A stretch of 40,470 bases of DNA from Clostridia bacterium (GTDB taxonomy: Bacteria; Bacillota; Sulfobacillia; RBS10-35; JAJYVM01). Position 1 is the stretch's first letter. Each line of letters begins with the position of its first letter. Location of the stretch: the NCBI GenBank assembly GCA_027314765.1, contig DAHVAF010000327.1, positions 1 through 40,470 on the forward strand, written 5' to 3'. Under the pieces are notes generated by a model that made no database searches, was not told the DNA's origin, and saw nothing but the letters and a program-made list of their open reading frames with translations. Shown in pieces: positions 1 to 8,066 of this stretch. Position numbers and translations under genes: made by a program.

Positions 1-38
1 GGGTTCTGCAACGTCCAGGTCTGGAGGCGGAACCCCCC

Positions 39-1907
39 ATGTGCGGCATCACCGGCTGGATCGACTGGGAGCAGGACCTGACCCGCCCCGAGGCCATGGC
101 GACGCTTGCCGCCATGACCGCGACCCTGGCCCACCGCGGCCCCGACGCCGAGGGCTGCTGGCACGAGCGGCACGCCGCCTTCGGCCACCGCCGCCTGTCG
201 GTCATCGACCCTGCCAACGGCGCGCAGCCGATGCTCCGGCGCCGCGGCAGCGAGGCGCCCTACGTCATCACGTATAACGGGGAGCTCTACAACACCGCGG
301 AGGTCCGCGCCGAGCTGGAGGCCCGCGGCGAGACCTTCCGCACGCGCTGCGACACCGAGGTGGTGCTCGCCGCCTACATGGTCTGGGGACCGGCCTGCGT
401 CAGCCGGTTCAACGGCATCTTCGCCATCGGCATCTGGGACGGCCCGGCCCGGTGCCTCTTCCTGGCCCGCGACCGCATGGGCGTCAAGCCCCTCTTCTTC
501 ACCCGCCGCAGCCAGTCGACGCTGCTCTTCGCCTCCGAGCTGAAGGCGCTGCTCCGCCACCCCCAGGTGCCGGCCGAGCTGGACGCCGACGGCCTGGCCG
601 AGGTGCTGGTGATGGGCCCCTCGCGCACCCCCGGCCACGGGATCTTCAAAGGCGTGGAGGAGCTGCGTCCGGGCTGGGCCCTGCTCCACGACCGCGAGGG
701 GACCCGCGCCTACCCCTACTGGCAGCTGGAGAGCCACCCGCACCCGGACGGCGTCGAGGCCACGGCGGCCCGCGTGCGCGAGCTGCTGCTGGATTCCATC
801 GAGCGCCAGCTGGTGTCGGATGTGCCGATCTGCACGCTGCTGTCCGGGGGTCTGGACTCGAGCACCATCAGCGCCGTGGCCGCCCGCGCCCAGGCCCGCG
901 ATGGCAAGGGGCAGCTGCACACCTATTCCGTGGACTTCCTGGGCAGCAACGAGCACTTCCCGGGCAACCAGTACTACACCAACCCCGACGCCCCGTTCGT
1001 CGAGCGCATGGTGGAGGCGATCGGCAGCCGCCACCACGGCGTGATCTTCGACACCCCCGAACAGGTGGCGAGCCTGCCCGAGGCCGCCCTCGCCCGCGAC
1101 CACCCCGGCATGGCGGATGTCGACGCCTCGCTGCTGCTCTTCTGCCGCGAGATCAAGCGGGGGGCGACCGTGGCCCTCTCGGGCGAGTGCGCGGACGAGG
1201 TCTTCGGCGGCTACCCGTGGTTTCACCGGCGCGAGCTGATCGAGGCGGACGGCTTCCCCTGGATGCGCATGGTGCCGGAGCGCGCCGCCCTGCTGGCGCC
1301 CGAGGTCCGCGCCGCCATCCGGCCCACCGCCTACGTCGAGCGGCGGTACCGGGAGGCAACCGCCGAGGAGCCGCGCCTCGCATCGGAAGCCGCCGGCGAC
1401 GCGCGCATGCGCGAGCTACTCTATCTCTGCCTCACGCGCTTCATGCCGACGCTCCTCGACCGCAAGGACCGCATGAGCATGTGGAGCGGCCTGGAGGTTC
1501 GCGTACCCTTCTGCGACCACCGCCTCGTCGAGTACGTGTGGAACATCCCGTGGGCGATGAAGTGCGACGCCGGCACGGGCGAGCCGGCCGCCAAGGGCAT
1601 TCTGCGCCGGGCCCTGGCCGGGGTGCTGCCCGAGGACGTGCGGCTGCGCCGCAAGAGCCCGTACCCGAAGACCCACAACCCCAGCTTCCTGGCGGCGACG
1701 CGGGCGTGGGCGCGTGAGGTGGTGGAGGACCCCGGCGCGCCCGTGCGGCAGTGGCTGGACCTCGGCGCCGTCCGCGAGGCCCTGCGCACGGACGCCGCCA
1801 GCCTGGCGCCGGCCTGGTTCGGCCAGACGATGGGCGCGGCGCAGTGGTTCGCGTACGTGGGCATGACGGACGCGTGGATGCGCGAATACGGGGTGTTCGT
1901 GAGGTAG
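39..1907 (+). CDS. asnB: Asparagine synthetase (glutamine-hydrolysing)
   Basis: Cytoplasmic enzyme making asparagine from aspartate, ATP and glutamine-derived ammonia. The protein starts MCGITGW, so Cys2 is the expected N-terminal nucleophile of a class II glutamine amidotransferase. This domain covers about residues 1-210 (HRGPD, YNGELYN motifs). The synthetase domain follows, with the PP-loop LSGGLDSS near residue 268 and the conserved SGECADEVFGGYPW and KDRMSMWSGLEVRVPF segments. At 622 residues it matches the usual AsnB length (about 610-640). The ATG at 39 is fixed by the need for Cys2, and a GGAGG-like site lies about 12 nt upstream. A perfect inverted repeat overlaps its stop codon, and the next gene converges on it. 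Nothing upstream is visible, so operon membership is unknown. Confidence 0.96.
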   Translation: MCGITGWIDWEQDLTRPEAMATLAAMTATLAHRGPDAEGCWHERHAAFGHRRLSVIDPANGAQPMLRRRGSEAPYVITYNGELYNTAEVRAELEARGETFRTRCDTEVVLAAYMVWGPACVSRFNGIFAIGIWDGPARCLFLARDRMGVKPLFFTRRSQSTLLFASELKALLRHPQVPAELDADGLAEVLVMGPSRTPGHGIFKGVEELRPGWALLHDREGTRAYPYWQLESHPHPDGVEATAARVRELLLDSIERQLVSDVPICTLLSGGLDSSTISAVAARAQARDGKGQLHTYSVDFLGSNEHFPGNQYYTNPDAPFVERMVEAIGSRHHGVIFDTPEQVASLPEAALARDHPGMADVDASLLLFCREIKRGATVALSGECADEVFGGYPWFHRRELIEADGFPWMRMVPERAALLAPEVRAAIRPTAYVERRYREATAEEPRLASEAAGDARMRELLYLCLTRFMPTLLDRKDRMSMWSGLEVRVPFCDHRLVEYVWNIPWAMKCDAGTGEPAAKGILRRALAGVLPEDVRLRRKSPYPKTHNPSFLAATRAWAREVVEDPGAPVRQWLDLGAVREALRTDAASLAPAWFGQTMGAAQWFAYVGMTDAWMREYGVFVR

Positions 1908-1931
1908 GCGCGGCACTGCCGCCGCGCCTAC
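1904..1931. terminator. Bidirectional hairpin between asnB and the SLH gene
   Basis: An 11-bp perfect stem (GTAGGCGCGGC / GCCGCGCCTAC) with a 6-nt loop ACTGCC. It includes the asnB stop codon and sits between two convergent genes. There is no U-tract on either side, so it may slow rather than fully terminate transcription, or depend on Rho. Confidence 0.55.
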
Positions 1932-1982
1932 TGATCCGCACGTTGGCAGCAGCCGCCGACGTTGAGGGCAGGGTGCGATGGG

Positions 1983-4733
1983 CTACCCGATCTGGACGGC
2001 GGTCACCTGCCCGCCGGCCAGGGTGACCGTCACGGTGTCGCCGGCGGCGATCGCGCTCGCAGTGTTCGCGAGTCCGTCGACCGTGGTGGCCGATGTCAGG
2101 GCGAAGGTCTCGTCCACACCGCCGACCTCGACCACCACGACGTAGCCCGCGGCGGACGCCACGACACCGGTGACGGAATAGGAGCCGTCCGCCGAAAGGA
2201 TCCGGACCGCGGTCACCTGGCCGCCGACGGCCGACAGGCTCACGGTCTGGCCGGCCACCAGGGCGCTCAGGTCGCTCAGGGACCCGTCGACCGTCGTGCT
2301 CGCGGTGAGGGTGTACGCCTGGCTGACGCCGGCCACGTCCACGACCAGGGAATCGGCGGCCACGGACTGCACCAGGCCGACCGCGCCGCTTCCGCCCGTG
2401 GCCGAGGTGATCTGGATGGCGGTGGCGTTGCCGCCCGACCCGTAGACGGTCACGGTCTGCCCCGCGGCCAGGGCGCTGGCGTTGTCCAGGGCGCCGTCGA
2501 CCGTCGTGGATCCGGTCAGGGTGTACGTGTCGTACGTCCCGGCCACATCCACCTCCAGCGTGGTGCCCGAGACGGAGACGACCGAGCCCGTCACCGACCC
2601 GGCGTTGCTGGTGAGGATGGCCGACACGGCCGTGCCGCTCACCGTCACCGTCACGGTCTCCCCGATGAAGAGGGCGCCCAGGTCGTTCAGGCGGCCGTTG
2701 ACCGTCGTGGCGGCCGTGACGGTGTAGGCCTGCCCGGTGCCAGATACATCCAGGTCCAGGGTTTCGCCCGCCAGGGACAGCACCTGGCCGGTCACGGTGG
2801 TGCCGCTCGTGGGCTCGACCTGGACCGCCGTGACGGTGCCGCTGCTCAGCGTCAGCGTCACGGTCGTGCCCGGCACGAGGAGGCTGAGGTCGCCGGCGAG
2901 GCCGTCGACGGTGGTGGCTGGGGTGACGGAGAAGACCTGCGCCGAGCCCGCGATGTCGAGGACCAGGTTGTTGCCGGCCAGCGACTCGACCACGCCCGTG
3001 GCGCTGGTGCTCGAGGGAGCGCCCCCGACCTCCGCGTCCGTCACCTGGTTGCCGGCCAGGGTGAGCGTCACGGACGCGCCCACCGCCAGCGCGCCAAGGT
3101 TGTCGGAGACGCCGTTCACCGTGGTCGCACCGCTGAGCGTGTAGACCTGGTTGGTCCCGGCCACGTCCACCACCAGCGTGTCGCCTGCCACCGACGCGAC
3201 ATTGCCGGTGACGGCGGTCGCGGCGCCGGTAGCCACCGCCGTGACCTGCCCGCCGCTGACGGTCAGGGTTACCGTCTGGCCAGCGGCCAGGACCCCGAGG
3301 TCCCCGGCCAGCCCGTTGACGGTGGCGGAGGGGGCCAGGGCATAGGTCTGGCTGGTTCCGGCGGTATCCAGCACGAGCGTGTCGCCAGAGACCGCGGTGA
3401 TGGTACCGGTGGCGGAGGACCCCGCGGCCGGCGCATCCACGGCGATGGCCGTGACCTCTGCGGCCGGCAGCGCCACGGTCAGCGTCACCTGGGCCCCCGG
3501 GGTCAGCCCGGCCGTGGCCGCCAGGTCGGCCGAGAGCGAGAACATCTCGTCCGTGCCGGAGATATCGAGCACCAGAGAGCTGCCCGCCAGGGAGACGACT
3601 GTCCCGGTCATCGACGTGGTGGAGCCGCTGCCGGCGGCGCCGACCGCCACGGCCTGGCCGGCGGCATTCAGCGTCAGGGCCACCGCTTCGCCCGCCGCCA
3701 GGTCACCGAGCCCGCCGGCCTGGCCGCCCGCCAGCGTGAGGATGGCGCCGCTGGCCGCCGGCACGTCGACCGTGCCCACCCCGGTCAGGTCCACGCCGAG
3801 CTCGGTGCCCGTGGCAAAGGCCAGCGTGCCGGTCACCCCGGCGGTCAGACCGACGGGCTGGCTCACCGTGGGACCGGTGGTGATGTCCACCGCGGTGGCG
3901 ACGCCCCCGGACCCGGCCAGGATGACGCTGTCCCCAACCTGGAGATCGCCGAGGCTCCCCGGCATGGCTCCGTCGTAGACCGCGGCCCCGGACGAGACGG
4001 CGATCTGCTGGCTGCCCGTGGCTGTCTGGACGGTGGCCTGCTGCCCGCCGAATGCGGTGAGTTGGCCGCTGAGGACGGAGGCTCCCGGCTGCGCCTGGGC
4101 GAGGAAGGCGGCCAGCTCGGCCCGGGTCACGGCCTGCTGCGGCTGGTACAGGTCCGCCAGCACGCCCGTGAAGTCGCCCGCCTGCACCGCTTCGGCGACG
4201 GCCTGCTGGGCCCACTGCGGCGTGCTGGGGCCCTGGGGGAGCTGGCTCAGCAGGGCGGCCACGCCGTCCGCCGGCACCGGCGCGCCGTTCAGGGCCCTTG
4301 CGGCAATCGTGGCCAATTCCGGCCACGTGAGGCTCCCCTGCGGCGCGAAGGCCCCGCCGGGCAGGCCCAGCATGATGCCTCGGGACGCGGCCAGGGCGAC
4401 GTAGGGAGCGGCGTAGGCCGGGATGGCGGCGGCGTCGGTGAAGGGGAGCGGGGCGCCAGCCGGACCGGCCGGCCAGCCCAGCATGCGGCCGAGGACCGCG
4501 GCCGTCTCGGCGCGGGTCAGCAGGCCTCCGGGGTCGAAGGTGCCGCTGCTGGCGCCGGTGATGGCACCCTCGCCCTGGAGGGTGACGATGCCCGGAGCCG
4601 CCCAACCGTAGGCCGCGAGGTCGTCAAAACCGGCGGCGCGGGCACCCGGAGGGGCGGCAAGGGGTGCGGCGAGCAGGGTCGCCGCCAGCAGCGCGGTGCT
4701 CCCCCATCCCCGACGCCGCCGGCCACGCTCCAT
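1983..4733 (-). CDS. Secreted SLH-domain protein with about ten beta-rich repeats
   Basis: A 916-residue exported protein, probably bound to the cell wall or S-layer. Residues 1-33 form a classic signal peptide (basic MERGRRRRGW start, hydrophobic TALLAATLLAAPLAAP core, Ala-rich cleavage region). About residues 35-205 hold three SLH motifs (FDDLAAY..TFDPGGLLTRAETAAVL; FTDAAAIP..LTWPELATIA; a third ending AVTRAELAAFL). The rest is about ten 60-75-residue repeats of the form VTGxVxSVAGDTLVVDVAGTxQ, then YTLTxxTTVNGxLxDLxAL, then GxTVTLTxxGGxVTAV. The seven C-terminal units are the most alike. There are almost no Cys residues. No catalytic motif is visible, so the repeat region looks structural or adhesive. 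The start is set by the signal peptide. It has no Shine-Dalgarno, but a GATAAT box lies 17 nt upstream. Confidence 0.85.
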   Translation of the reverse strand: MERGRRRRGWGSTALLAATLLAAPLAAPPGARAAGFDDLAAYGWAAPGIVTLQGEGAITGASSGTFDPGGLLTRAETAAVLGRMLGWPAGPAGAPLPFTDAAAIPAYAAPYVALAASRGIMLGLPGGAFAPQGSLTWPELATIAARALNGAPVPADGVAALLSQLPQGPSTPQWAQQAVAEAVQAGDFTGVLADLYQPQQAVTRAELAAFLAQAQPGASVLSGQLTAFGGQQATVQTATGSQQIAVSSGAAVYDGAMPGSLGDLQVGDSVILAGSGGVATAVDITTGPTVSQPVGLTAGVTGTLAFATGTELGVDLTGVGTVDVPAASGAILTLAGGQAGGLGDLAAGEAVALTLNAAGQAVAVGAAGSGSTTSMTGTVVSLAGSSLVLDISGTDEMFSLSADLAATAGLTPGAQVTLTVALPAAEVTAIAVDAPAAGSSATGTITAVSGDTLVLDTAGTSQTYALAPSATVNGLAGDLGVLAAGQTVTLTVSGGQVTAVATGAATAVTGNVASVAGDTLVVDVAGTNQVYTLSGATTVNGVSDNLGALAVGASVTLTLAGNQVTDAEVGGAPSSTSATGVVESLAGNNLVLDIAGSAQVFSVTPATTVDGLAGDLSLLVPGTTVTLTLSSGTVTAVQVEPTSGTTVTGQVLSLAGETLDLDVSGTGQAYTVTAATTVNGRLNDLGALFIGETVTVTVSGTAVSAILTSNAGSVTGSVVSVSGTTLEVDVAGTYDTYTLTGSTTVDGALDNASALAAGQTVTVYGSGGNATAIQITSATGGSGAVGLVQSVAADSLVVDVAGVSQAYTLTASTTVDGSLSDLSALVAGQTVSLSAVGGQVTAVRILSADGSYSVTGVVASAAGYVVVVEVGGVDETFALTSATTVDGLANTASAIAAGDTVTVTLAGGQVTAVQIG
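1986..4120 (-). repeat. Intragenic repeat region of the SLH protein
   Basis: About ten degenerate repeats of roughly 180-225 bp, each coding one beta-rich module. The DNA motif family 'gcc GTCGACCGTCGTG' recurs on the plus strand at regular spacing, for example near 2076, 2290, 2495 and 2700, marking the TTVDG/TTVNG turn of successive units. Such an array is prone to copy-number change by recombination. Confidence 0.75.
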
Positions 4734-5307
4734 ATGGAATTGGTCGTGGATTATCCGCCGTTCCGTGACATCGCCAGCGAGCCCGCCAGCGCGGAATCAG
4801 CATCGGCACCTCGCGCGCGTAGCGGACATACGCCTCGCCGAAGAGATCCCGCAACTCCCGCTCCTCGAACGGGATCTGGACGAGGCGCAACCACAGCAGG
4901 ACCAGCACGGCACCGAGCATCGAGCCCGGATCGCCCGTCACCAGGGCCCAACCCAGGAACACGGCGGTGGCGCCAAGGTACAGCGGGTGGCGGACGTACC
5001 GCTGCGGGCCGCGTACGACCAGGGGCTCAGGCCGCGCGGTCCCGCGCCGGCCCGTCAGCATCCGCACGAAGGTGAAGTGGGTCGAGACGATCATGACCGC
5101 CGGGCGCCGGTACCGCAGAAGCCACAGCACGAGCGCCACGCCTGCCAGGGCCGCCGCGCCGCCCAGCAGCCGCACCCCGAGGGGTGGGGAAACCGCGGCC
5201 GGCCAGCCCAGGAGCCGGGTGATCCAGCCCCCCAGGGCGAAGAGCCCCCACAGGATGGCGCAGATGGCCAACCCGGCGCCGGCGACGGCCTTGGCGAGCG
5301 TCCTCAT
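4624..5307 (-). CDS. Isoprenylcysteine carboxyl methyltransferase (ICMT)/PEMT-like membrane protein
   Basis: A small integral membrane protein of the ICMT/phospholipid-methyltransferase superfamily, predicted to use S-adenosylmethionine. About four hydrophobic segments are seen: AVAGAGLAICAILWGLFAL, LLGGAAALAGVALVLWLL, LYLGATAVFLGWALV and MLGAVLVLLWLRLV. The family hallmarks RYVRHPLYLG and EERELRDLFGEAYVRYAREVP are present near the C-terminus. I chose ATG 5307 (MRTLAKAV) over the ORF-track start because the extra 32 residues are unlike a membrane N-terminus. The recognisable domain ends near MLIPRWRAR. The last 40 or so residues are low-complexity and read through the start of the SLH gene, overlapping it by 110 nt. 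The substrate cannot be told from sequence. Confidence 0.75.
   Translation of the reverse strand: MRTLAKAVAGAGLAICAILWGLFALGGWITRLLGWPAAVSPPLGVRLLGGAAALAGVALVLWLLRYRRPAVMIVSTHFTFVRMLTGRRGTARPEPLVVRGPQRYVRHPLYLGATAVFLGWALVTGDPGSMLGAVLVLLWLRLVQIPFEERELRDLFGEAYVRYAREVPMLIPRWRARWRCHGTADNPRPIPYGAWPAASGMGEHRAAGGDPARRTPCRPSGCPRRRF
4750..4755 (-). promoter_or_regulatory. Candidate -10 box of the SLH gene
   Basis: GATAAT on the minus strand, 17 nt before the ATG of the SLH gene. It lies inside the 3' tail of the upstream methyltransferase gene. No good -35 hexamer is seen at 16-18 bp. The short leader has no Shine-Dalgarno sequence. Confidence 0.3.
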
Positions 5308-5354
5308 CAACCTCCACGACGCGCTTTCACGCCGGTCTGTGACAGGGGCGGTGC

Positions 5355-6251
5355 ATGGCGATGGGCGAGGACGCCTTCGACATCGTCGGGATTGGGATCC
5401 CATACACGGACGTCCTGGTGCGGGTGTCGCACCTGCCGGCCGCCGACGAGGCCCTGCGCGTGCTCGAGCGGGACGTGCAGGGTGGCGGCAAGGTGCCGAC
5501 CGCGTGCGCCGCGGCAGCCCACCTGGGCGTGCGGGTGGCCGTGATGGGCCAGGTCGGCGGCGGCCCGCGGGCCGCGGGCCTCGCCGCGGAGCTGGCGGCC
5601 GGCGGGGTGGATGTGGCTGGCCTGAGGAGCCAGCCCGACCGGCGCGGGCCGCTCTCGGTCATCCTGATTGAGGCGGGCACCGGCGCCCGCTCCATCCTCT
5701 GGGATCCCGGCGACCTGGCGGACCACACCCTGACCGACGCCGATCGCGCCCGCATCGCCGCCGCGCGCTGCCTGCTGGTCTCCGAGCCCTTTCCGGCCGC
5801 CCGCGAGGCGGCCGCCTGGGCCCGCGCGCACGGGGTGACGGTGGTCTGGGATGCCGATGTGCCGGATCCGGCCTGGCCCGGCCTTGCCGCCAGCGTCGAC
5901 CACTGCGTGGCCTCGGCCGCCTTCGCCGCGACCCTGGGCGGTCCCGAGCTGGCCCTCCGCCGGCTGCCGGGCTCGGTGGCGATCATCACCCTGGGCGGCG
6001 ACGGCCTCATCGGCCGCACGCCGGCTGGCCCCTTCCGCCTCCCGGCCTTCGCTGTCGAGGTGGTCGACACGACCGGCGCCGGTGACGTCTTCCACGGCGC
6101 GTACGCGGCGGCCCTGCTCCGGGGCCTTGAGCCAGCGGCGGCCGCACGCTACGCGAGTGCGGCCGCCGCCCTGAAGTGCCGGTCTCTGGGCGGGCGGCGC
6201 GGCCTCCCCAGCCACGCCGCCGTCCGCGCGCTGCTGGACCGTCCGGACTAG
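5355..6251 (+). CDS. PfkB-family carbohydrate kinase
   Basis: A cytoplasmic ribokinase/PfkB-fold sugar or nucleoside kinase of 298 residues. The N-terminal GIGIPYTDVLVRV and GGGKVPTACAAAAHLG segments match the family's substrate-binding lid region. The C-terminal signature DTTGAGDVFHGAYAAALLRG carries the catalytic Asp and the GAGD anion hole. ITLGGDGLIGR is the usual nucleotide-side loop. A GGGGCGG site precedes ATG 5355; a second ATG six nt later is possible. The specific sugar cannot be assigned, and the neighbours do not form a sugar operon. Its stop codon TAG overlaps the stop of the convergent solute-binding gene by 4 nt (CTAG). Confidence 0.85.
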   Translation: MAMGEDAFDIVGIGIPYTDVLVRVSHLPAADEALRVLERDVQGGGKVPTACAAAAHLGVRVAVMGQVGGGPRAAGLAAELAAGGVDVAGLRSQPDRRGPLSVILIEAGTGARSILWDPGDLADHTLTDADRARIAAARCLLVSEPFPAAREAAAWARAHGVTVVWDADVPDPAWPGLAASVDHCVASAAFAATLGGPELALRRLPGSVAIITLGGDGLIGRTPAGPFRLPAFAVEVVDTTGAGDVFHGAYAAALLRGLEPAAAARYASAAAALKCRSLGGRRGLPSHAAVRALLDRPD

Positions 6252-7933
6252 GTCTGCTTGCTCTTCCAGGCCTTCTCGGCCCGGCACACCCCGTACTCGG
6301 ACGGCGCGATCAGGCCATGGACCCAGGGCTGCATCGCCGAGATGTTCTGCGTGTGCCAGAGCGGGATCACCGGCAGGTTGTCGATGACCATCTGCTGGAA
6401 CTGGTAGCACAGCTGCTGGTACTTGGTGGGGTCGATGGCCGACTGGGCCGTCTTGATCACGGTGTCGAACTGCTGGCTCAGGGTCTTGAACTGCGGGTTC
6501 TTGGTGATCTGCGACACGTTCCAGTACTGGGTCGACTCGAGGTTGGCCGTGTAGCTGATGCCGGAGAAGGTGAACCCGCCGAGGGACCAGTAGGCGATGT
6601 CGTAGCTGCCGGCCCGCATGTTGTTCAGGAACGTGGGCCAGTCCGTCTGCTGGATGTTGACCTGGATGCCGATCTGCTTCAGCTCCTGCTGCACGATCTG
6701 GCAGATGAGCAGCCAGGTGGGGTCCGTCTGCGTCGCCATGTTCAGCGCCAGGCGCTGGCCGCCCTTGGCCAGGATGCCGTCGGAGCCCGCGACCCAGCCG
6801 TCCGAGGCCAGGATCTGCTTGGCCTTGGCCGGGTCGTAGCCGTAGCCCGTCAGCGACTTGTCGAACTGCGGCGAGTTCGGGATGACCAGGGCCACCGCCG
6901 GCGTGGCGTAGCCGTACAGGACCTTCTGGATGATGGCGTTCCGGTCCAGGGCGTACGCGATGGCCTTGCGCACGTTCACGTCCGCCAGGATGGGGTTGTT
7001 GAGGTTGACGGAGAGCATCTGCTCGCCCGGCGAGACGCCGGCGCTGATGAGGATGCCCTTGTCCTTCAGCGTCTTCACGTTCTGAGCGGGCACCCCGAAC
7101 TGGAAGTCCGCCGCGCCGGCCAGCATCTGGTCGAGCTGCGTCGCCTGGTCCGTGATGATCTTGACGTCCACGTAGTCGAGGTAGGGCTTGCCGCCCCACC
7201 AGCCGTCGAAGCGCTTCATGCGCAGGTGGTTGTCGGCCACGTAGCTGTCGAAGGCGAAGGGGCCCGAGCCCACCGGGTTCGTGTTGAACTTGCTCGCGTT
7301 GGCGAAGGCCGTCGGACTGCCGATGAGCGGGCCGAAGAGGAAGTCGGGGAAGAAGTTGTCCGGAATCTTCGGCACCTTCATCACGATGACGAAGGTCTCC
7401 GGATCCGGCGCGGCGACGTGGTCGAGGTCGGTGAAGAAGTTGCCGTAAAGCGGCGCCTTGTTGGCCGGATCCCCGTACCAGGCCATGTTCGCCTTGAGCG
7501 CGTTCGCGTCGCAGGGGGTCCCGTCCTGGAACTTCATGCCGTTGCGGATCTTGAAGGTGAACGTCTTGGCATCGGTCGAGGCCGACCAGCTCGTCGCGAT
7601 CAGGGGCAGCGGCTTGTTGTTGCTGTCGTAGGTCAGCAGCGGGTCGAACATGTTGTAGAGGGCCTGGTCGGTGTTCCAGTCAGCCTCGTGGACCGGGTTG
7701 ATGGCTGCGATGCTGGCGGGCGTGATCAGCGTCAGGGTTCCGCCCGTGATGGGCGTGGTGGCGGCCGCGCTGGCCGTCGCGGCGGCCGTGGAAGCCGTGC
7801 CCGTCGCCGCGGTGCCGCCCGTCCCCGCGCTGCTGGTGGTGCCGCCGCTGCCGCAGGCGGCCAGCAGGCCGCCGGTCGCGGCCAGCAGCCCGAAGCCACC
7901 CGCCCGGCGGATCAACTCGCGCCGAGTCAACAT
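6248..7933 (-). CDS. ABC transporter substrate-binding lipoprotein, family 5 (peptide/nickel/opine type)
   Basis: A surface lipoprotein that captures oligopeptides or similar solutes for an ABC importer. It starts MLTRRELIRRAGG, a twin-arginine-like basic stretch, followed by a hydrophobic run and the lipobox LLAAC. A Thr/Ala/Ser/Gly-rich linker (to about residue 65) joins it to an SBP_bac_5 domain (GGTLTLITP, FDPLLTYDSN, VNLNNPILADVNVRKAIAYALDR, TDWPTFLNNM). The 561 residues fit family length. GGGAGG lies 9 nt before the ATG at 7933, so I prefer it to the GTG at 7951. No permease or ATPase gene is adjacent, making it an orphan binding protein here. Confidence 0.9.
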   Translation of the reverse strand: MLTRRELIRRAGGFGLLAATGGLLAACGSGGTTSSAGTGGTAATGTASTAAATASAAATTPITGGTLTLITPASIAAINPVHEADWNTDQALYNMFDPLLTYDSNNKPLPLIATSWSASTDAKTFTFKIRNGMKFQDGTPCDANALKANMAWYGDPANKAPLYGNFFTDLDHVAAPDPETFVIVMKVPKIPDNFFPDFLFGPLIGSPTAFANASKFNTNPVGSGPFAFDSYVADNHLRMKRFDGWWGGKPYLDYVDVKIITDQATQLDQMLAGAADFQFGVPAQNVKTLKDKGILISAGVSPGEQMLSVNLNNPILADVNVRKAIAYALDRNAIIQKVLYGYATPAVALVIPNSPQFDKSLTGYGYDPAKAKQILASDGWVAGSDGILAKGGQRLALNMATQTDPTWLLICQIVQQELKQIGIQVNIQQTDWPTFLNNMRAGSYDIAYWSLGGFTFSGISYTANLESTQYWNVSQITKNPQFKTLSQQFDTVIKTAQSAIDPTKYQQLCYQFQQMVIDNLPVIPLWHTQNISAMQPWVHGLIAPSEYGVCRAEKAWKSKQT

Positions 7934-8030
7934 TGCGCTCTTGCCTCCCACTCTTTCACTGCCAGCCGAGAAAGTTCGCGACGCGGGCGCGGTTCTCCTC
8001 GCGCCTGCCCCGCCAGCCTTTGCCCTGCGA

Positions 8031-8036
8031 TAGAAT
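8031..8036 (+). promoter_or_regulatory. Candidate -10 box before miaB
   Basis: TAGAAT 30 nt upstream of the miaB start in the 130-nt divergent gap. No convincing -35 is visible at 16-18 bp, so this is a weak call. Confidence 0.3.
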
Positions 8037-8066
8037 GCTGCCTAGATTCTGCGCGGAGGGTTGCAC

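Noticed and set aside
1-36. GGGTTC/GAACCC inverted repeat at the window start as a leader structure for asnB
   Set aside because: Only 6 bp with a 24-nt loop at the very edge of the window; too weak to call.
1962-5075. 1037-residue plus-strand ORF
   Set aside because: It is antisense to the SLH gene, with Arg/Gly/His-rich composition and no domain; its length comes from GC-rich repeat DNA without stops.
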